The notes under the pieces were generated by a model that worked only from the letters and a program-made list of their open reading frames with translations, did no database searches and was not told the DNA's origin. Below, one piece after another: positions 59,701 to 64,000 of a stretch of 64,000 bases of DNA. Source of the stretch: Hirundichthys speculiger. Its lineage: Eukaryota > Chordata > Actinopteri > Beloniformes > Exocoetidae. The stretch is from NCBI GenBank assembly GCA_018398805.1, contig JAGFBZ010000814.1, positions 2,232,001 to 2,296,000 of the forward strand, given 5' to 3'. The position numbers and the translations under genes were made by a program. Positions within the stretch are counted from its first letter, which is position 1. Each line of letters begins with the position of its first letter.

Positions 59701-62700
59701 ATTTTTAGGTTGAAGGCTGTTAACCTCCTCTTTATGGCAGCATTAATATTTCCCTCAGAGCCATAATAAACAACTTGCTGAATGAAAATTATAATCTAAA
59801 ATAGACCATTTAGACTGTAAAATTAGGTTATTGCACATTCCATGTGCACACTGGGGTTGCAAGGTTTAGAAAGAACCATCATCATGATAATACAGTGTCC
59901 AGGCTAGATGCTTTCCAGACAGGGAAGCATCTAGCTTGTTATCAACACAGTGTGAAACCCAGTATCCGCTTTGGTATGGGAGTGCATTAGCGCACGTGAC
60001 ATGGCACATCATAAATACTGAACAAAAAATAAAGGTTTTGGACCTAAATATACTGCTAAACAGTTGTTTGTTGTTTGTTGTTGTTTGTTGAGTAAGGCCT
60101 TGCTTATTGCATCAAGACAGTGTCAAAGCACATGCTAAACAATAGCATTACTGTTACAGCTCTTTTTCAACAGAATAATACAGCTGTAATAGTAAGACTA
60201 TTACTATTTGTAATATTATTACTATTACTATTGCAGCTGTATTATTCTGTCATAAAGAGTCTGGGTGCCATACTCACCTGCCTGTAGTTCACATCTGTCA
60301 CCTATTGAAAACATTAGAGCCATTAGAATCAGAATCAGATTATAGAGGAAAAATGTGGCAAAGGAGACTTGGAACAGCTGAGCAAGTGATATCCATAACA
60401 AAAATTGGTCTTCTCAGTTCCCAAATACTCCCAAATACCACTAAAAGTGGTGCAACACAAAGACACACGTGACCTTGTCACTACTACTACTGATATGTTG
60501 CTTGTGTGATGATCAACATCTGCATACTGCTCTCAATGAAATATAAACTTTGAAGGGGGCACGTTTGAAGTGACTCGAAATGCAAAACACAACCCTGTCA
60601 TTTTGTTTGAGGCTCCCTCAGTATAAAAAAATAGCATTCAGTGAGCGGTTCAGGTTTACAAGGAACTGAGACAGCACAGACCCCGGTCAGAGTAAAATCA
60701 TCCACTCTTTGTATCTTTATATCTGCTTACAATTTTACATCATGCAGAATTTGCTGTTCCTTGGAAGTAGGTCGTCTATGAACACAGGTGTAAAGACAAG
60801 GTTTCAAAGGGGGCTTTTGTACTGCATCCCTGTGATATTTTGACTAAAGCATCTCACAGACATTTCATTAAGATGTCTGGAAAATGCATCGACTTTTGAA
60901 AAAAGGGCAGAATGCCTCTTCAAAGAGTTTACGTGGTGTTTTTTTTCTCTTTGTTTCTGTCTGCAGGCTCTTCTGTTTCCAAAGAAACAACCCGAGAAGC
61001 CAAAGTCCCCTTCTATTGAGGTGAGCATCTGTGAATGCAAACAAAATTTTACCTTTAGAAATTCAGTTTATCAGCTTGTTTGTTTTAAAATGTAGAGGGG
61101 ACTCATTATCACGAACAATCAAACCATGTAGCAGTGTTTTAATCTTGCATTCCAACTTCATAACTGCTGGGGCTCAGGCCAGTTTGGTGTCAGAGCTGAG
61201 TCGATTTGAGGCTGAGCTGGACTCCGAGATTCAGGGCCTCGAGAGAACACTTTCCCAGAAGAAGCAACGTCGAGGCCGGGGTGAGGTACTGAGCCTCCCG
61301 CCTGACTCTCTCTACTGAAGCATCCTTCCTCCACTCAAGTCTAGTAGAATTCCAATTCACTCCCCTCACTTCCGATGAAAGCTGAAAGTCCTTGGGACCA
61401 CTCTGCTTGCTTCTTTTTCCTCTTTGACCTGGATGACTACCACAGATTTGCCTGCCTGCCTTGCACTGAGATCAATCTGCTTTCTTAATCACACGCTTGC
61501 CATTTCTCCACAGCAAATGTAGACCTGGCTGCCAAAAAATTAGGACAAAGTTTTCTTTGAATAATTTCTTTTTTGATGATCTTGTTTAGTACTTCCCTTT
61601 CCAGTTCCACAGTGACTTGCCAAAAATGTCAGTTCTCATGTGCTTCCTGTTTCTCATGTGATTGAATCAACCTCATAGACTGTACTTTGACTGAAATCAC
61701 AGACAACTCAGACAGATCATGAGCGGTGCTGTTTGCAGTGCTGTTTGCAGACTGAGGAGAGTAGGACCCTGGGGATTTCTTTTCTCCTTTGGGAGTGGTC
61801 AGCACCTCTACTTTGTCTGAGTTGTTGTGAGGATTCCTCTGAGCTGTGAGATAGTGAGCTGAGTAGCACTGCACAGAACAAACTCTGTTAATTGTTCACT
61901 TTCCTTGCAGGAGGCCAGAGGCAGGGATCCAGTATCTGCTCCAAAGACTGGTGCTACCAGCCACAGGTTAGTGAAAAGCAACATGAAAGTATTACCCTAT
62001 GACCACACTGAGGGACTCTAGGACAGTCATTACTCTGTAAGACATTTAGCTGCATTTAATGGCAGTTTTACTCAACTTTTCAGTACCTTTTTATGGTTTG
62101 AGGTGCATTCCTCAAAGCAGATTGTATTTCTGAATTTTAGTATAGTCCATCCCTGTATTATGTTGCATAGCGAGACATGTAAACAAACTCAGATTTCACC
62201 TATGCTAATTTTGAGGAAGTTTTCTTTTTTTTCTCTCACATACCTGTGGCACAGCTTTAGGGCTACAGGGTTGTAGAATTTTGTTCATGTTCCAACAGTT
62301 CAATTTCGATGATGAAAATACAGACAAGTACAAACAAATGCACATTATGTAAGGTTGTTGACATACCAAGAGTAGTTGTAAATCTTGCTACAATGCTCAG
62401 CAACTTAAGATGACATTATTTTCACACTGTGGCTTCTTTTGAGGAAATACATGCCAGGGCAAGCTACAAGAAAATTCATGGTCCAAAGATACATAACACA
62501 CTCCCTCTGAGTGCAGCTGCCCTCCTCCTAATCCACTTTGATATTACATCATTGCTTAGTAGAAACATTTGGATTCTTTCTGCTGTTTTGGGAATCTCAG
62601 TGCTGTAATTCCATAGAACAAACATTACATACTTGGCGAAGTGTCCTTTAGATGATCATGTGACTTTCTGTGCTGGGTGTGCTATCAGGAAGCTGTTCAT

Positions 62701-63913
62701 TTAACAAATTCAAGTTCAGTATTTGCTCCTTGAAACAGCAGATAGCATTCCACACTTCCTGCCATGCATGTAATGCATTCCTGGAGGATTCTTGTTGTTG
62801 TTTGCTGATATGAGATCATGGATTTTGACCTTTTCAAGTGCTGTGGGGAATTTGAATTTAGTGTACAGCAACAAGAATTTTAGAATTTTCAGCTGTGGGT
62901 GTCCAGCTGCAAACACTCACATACAAAAATGCACTGTCTGGAAATATGCAAATGAGTTCAGAGTATGCCTGGTAGGATTTTGGTTAATTCTTAATCCAGG
63001 GACACACAGACTTGTGATTCTGATTGTGTATCAGAGTTGTAAATATAATTAAAATTCCACCCCTCATTGAAACCAGATTTTCAGTTCAAGGACAACAATG
63101 ACTACAACACTTACTCCTTTGTCTTTCTGATTATCTGCCTCATCTCTGTCCAGCGTATTAAGGCCATCTGCAAACAAATGATCTGTACATTTTGTGTTTT
63201 TCTTTCAGCAGTTCATCAGCATTAAAACAGCCTGTCCAACCTTCTGGTGGCACATCGTTGGCATCATCTCCGTCGTATGGTAAACATTTGGTCCACTAAC
63301 ACAAATGCACATTAAGGATGATTTTACAGTTTGTCGTTTTACAACCAGTCATGTTCATAAGTTGCTCAGATTTTCTTCCTTTCTGAATCCACTGTTCATC
63401 AAAAAGCACTTCCAGAAAGCAGATGACTCATCTAACGTGGCAGGAAACGTTTGATGAGGCCTTTAAGTACTCTGATAAATTTTCATGGTGTCATAGTTCT
63501 GCTTTGCTGCCCGTGCTGTCTTCTGCTCTGGTATTTTACTTGTTAAAAGAGGCTGGTGAGAACATGGAAAGTGTTTGAAAGAGAGCAGCTTTTTTTTTCT
63601 TTCCTAGAGAAACAGCTGTGGATGGGTGGGGAGGAAACTCACAAAAATAGGAAGTGAAACTCGGAAGACCGGATTAAAGATTAGCTTTATCCAGCTTTTC
63701 TTCCTGGAAATTCAAGACCCTCTGACCTTTTGTAGTTGTTTAAAGGCTGATTGATTTTACATAGCAAGGCATTTAAAAACAAGTTTGCTGAACAAAAGGG
63801 TGCGTGCATTACCCTCCTTTCATACCTTTGTGTTCTTACTGGGTTTCACAGTAGGACGTCTTCCCTCTGCAAATGAAACCATGGAGCTACCAGCAAAAAA
63901 AGAAGAGAAAAAG
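53744..63913 (+). CDS. sorbs3: Vinexin (sorbin and SH3 domain-containing 3), N-terminal part
   Basis: This is an adaptor at focal adhesions and cell junctions that binds vinculin and links actin to signalling. Coding exons: 53744-53755 (MQTQ; the exon begins at 53685 with 5'UTR), 54465-54650, 54855-54927, 55241-55374, 55488-55551, 56341-56373, 56471-56558, 58282-58390, 60967-61020, 61178-61285, 61911-61966, 63209-63279, 63852-63913. Phases join, giving 350 codons. Diagnostic pieces are IKYSGIGPVDETGMPIASRS and PRDWYRSMFRQIHKRPE (vinexin signature), PRSIFDFEPGKS, KPKSPSIE, a Glu/Leu-rich coiled-coil-like ELSRFEAELDSEIQGLERTL, and LPAKKEEKK just before the SH3 region. SELNGVGSATLSF resembles the SoHo-region core. 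The three SH3 domains lie beyond the window. The start ATG is the first in-frame one after an upstream stop in the same exon. Confidence 0.9.
58135..58189 (+). other. Candidate cryptic or alternative sorbs3 exon
   Basis: An acceptor (CTTATGCAG) is followed by a frame compatible with the upstream exon that reads WYQPKLKPRPVEENERDRQ. A GT follows at 58190, but its context (GTTGGG) is weak. Splicing on to the 58282 exon would break the frame, and read-through meets a stop near 58220. It could be an alternative terminal exon or a fossil exon. Confidence 0.25.
59903..59935. repeat. Short hairpin
   Basis: GCTAGATGCTT and its exact complement AAGCATCTAGC flank an 11-nt interior (TCCAGACAGGG) that can extend the stem. 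It lies in the intron between sorbs3 exons 58282-58390 and 60967-61020. Confidence 0.6.
60157..60255. repeat. Fold-back repeat with short loop
   Basis: Left core 60170-60194 (ACAGAATAATACAGCTGTAA plus TAGTA) and right core 60226-60250 are reverse complements with one mismatch. Pairing continues imperfectly outward (CTCTTT/AAAGAG) and inward (AGTAAT repeats). It would form a long RNA hairpin within a sorbs3 intron. Confidence 0.75.
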
Positions 63914-64000
63914 GTATGTCTGTACAACTTTCTTGTCATGTAAAGGGCTAAATAATCTTATAAAAGGTGTGCTTTTGATTTGTTCACATTATAATGCTAA

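Overview
This window is vertebrate nuclear DNA, almost certainly from a teleost fish. The genes are split by GT-AG introns, the intergenic DNA is AT-rich with microsatellites, and the repeats are types common in fish: Tc1/mariner relics, a hAT element, a tRNA-derived SINE and LINE-type 3' tails. Five protein-coding genes can be reconstructed exon by exon. They were recognised from conserved protein motifs recalled from the families, not from a database search.

Layout. 1-3490 (+): the last two coding exons and 3'UTR of gpat4, a glycerol-3-phosphate acyltransferase. 3500-6050: spacer with a Tc1-like relic and a SINE. 6060-25723 (+): a complete 15-exon inositol-polyphosphate 5-phosphatase of the INPP5A type (394 aa), starting in a CpG island. 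Its long introns hold nested transposons and a 33-bp minisatellite. 25724-30960: its 3' flank with another transposon relic. 31071-33050 (-): the homeobox gene nkx6.3, complete in three coding exons (271 aa), with a CCAAT/TATA-like promoter. 33200-36330: spacer containing a fold-back repeat, a long AT/GA microsatellite and a perfect hairpin. 36333-39150 (+): a neuralized-repeat/RING E3 ligase (neurl3-like) whose second coding exon carries a one-base frameshift. 39370-46430: repeats, including a 1.55-kb tandem duplication. 46440-63913 (+): the 5' part of sorbs3 (vinexin), which runs off the right edge before its SH3 domains.

The genes do not form an operon or pathway; they are a syntenic block. 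In human, GPAT4 lies beside NKX6-3 (8p), GPAT3 beside NKX6-1 (4q), and INPP5A beside NKX6-2 (10q), with SORBS and NEURL family members on the same arms. The window therefore looks like one copy of an ancient vertebrate paralogon, and the inpp5a-like gene may be a duplicate that mammals lost. That protein also lacks the C-terminal prenylation motif of INPP5A. No bacterial-type system, CRISPR array, rRNA gene or functional tRNA gene is visible.
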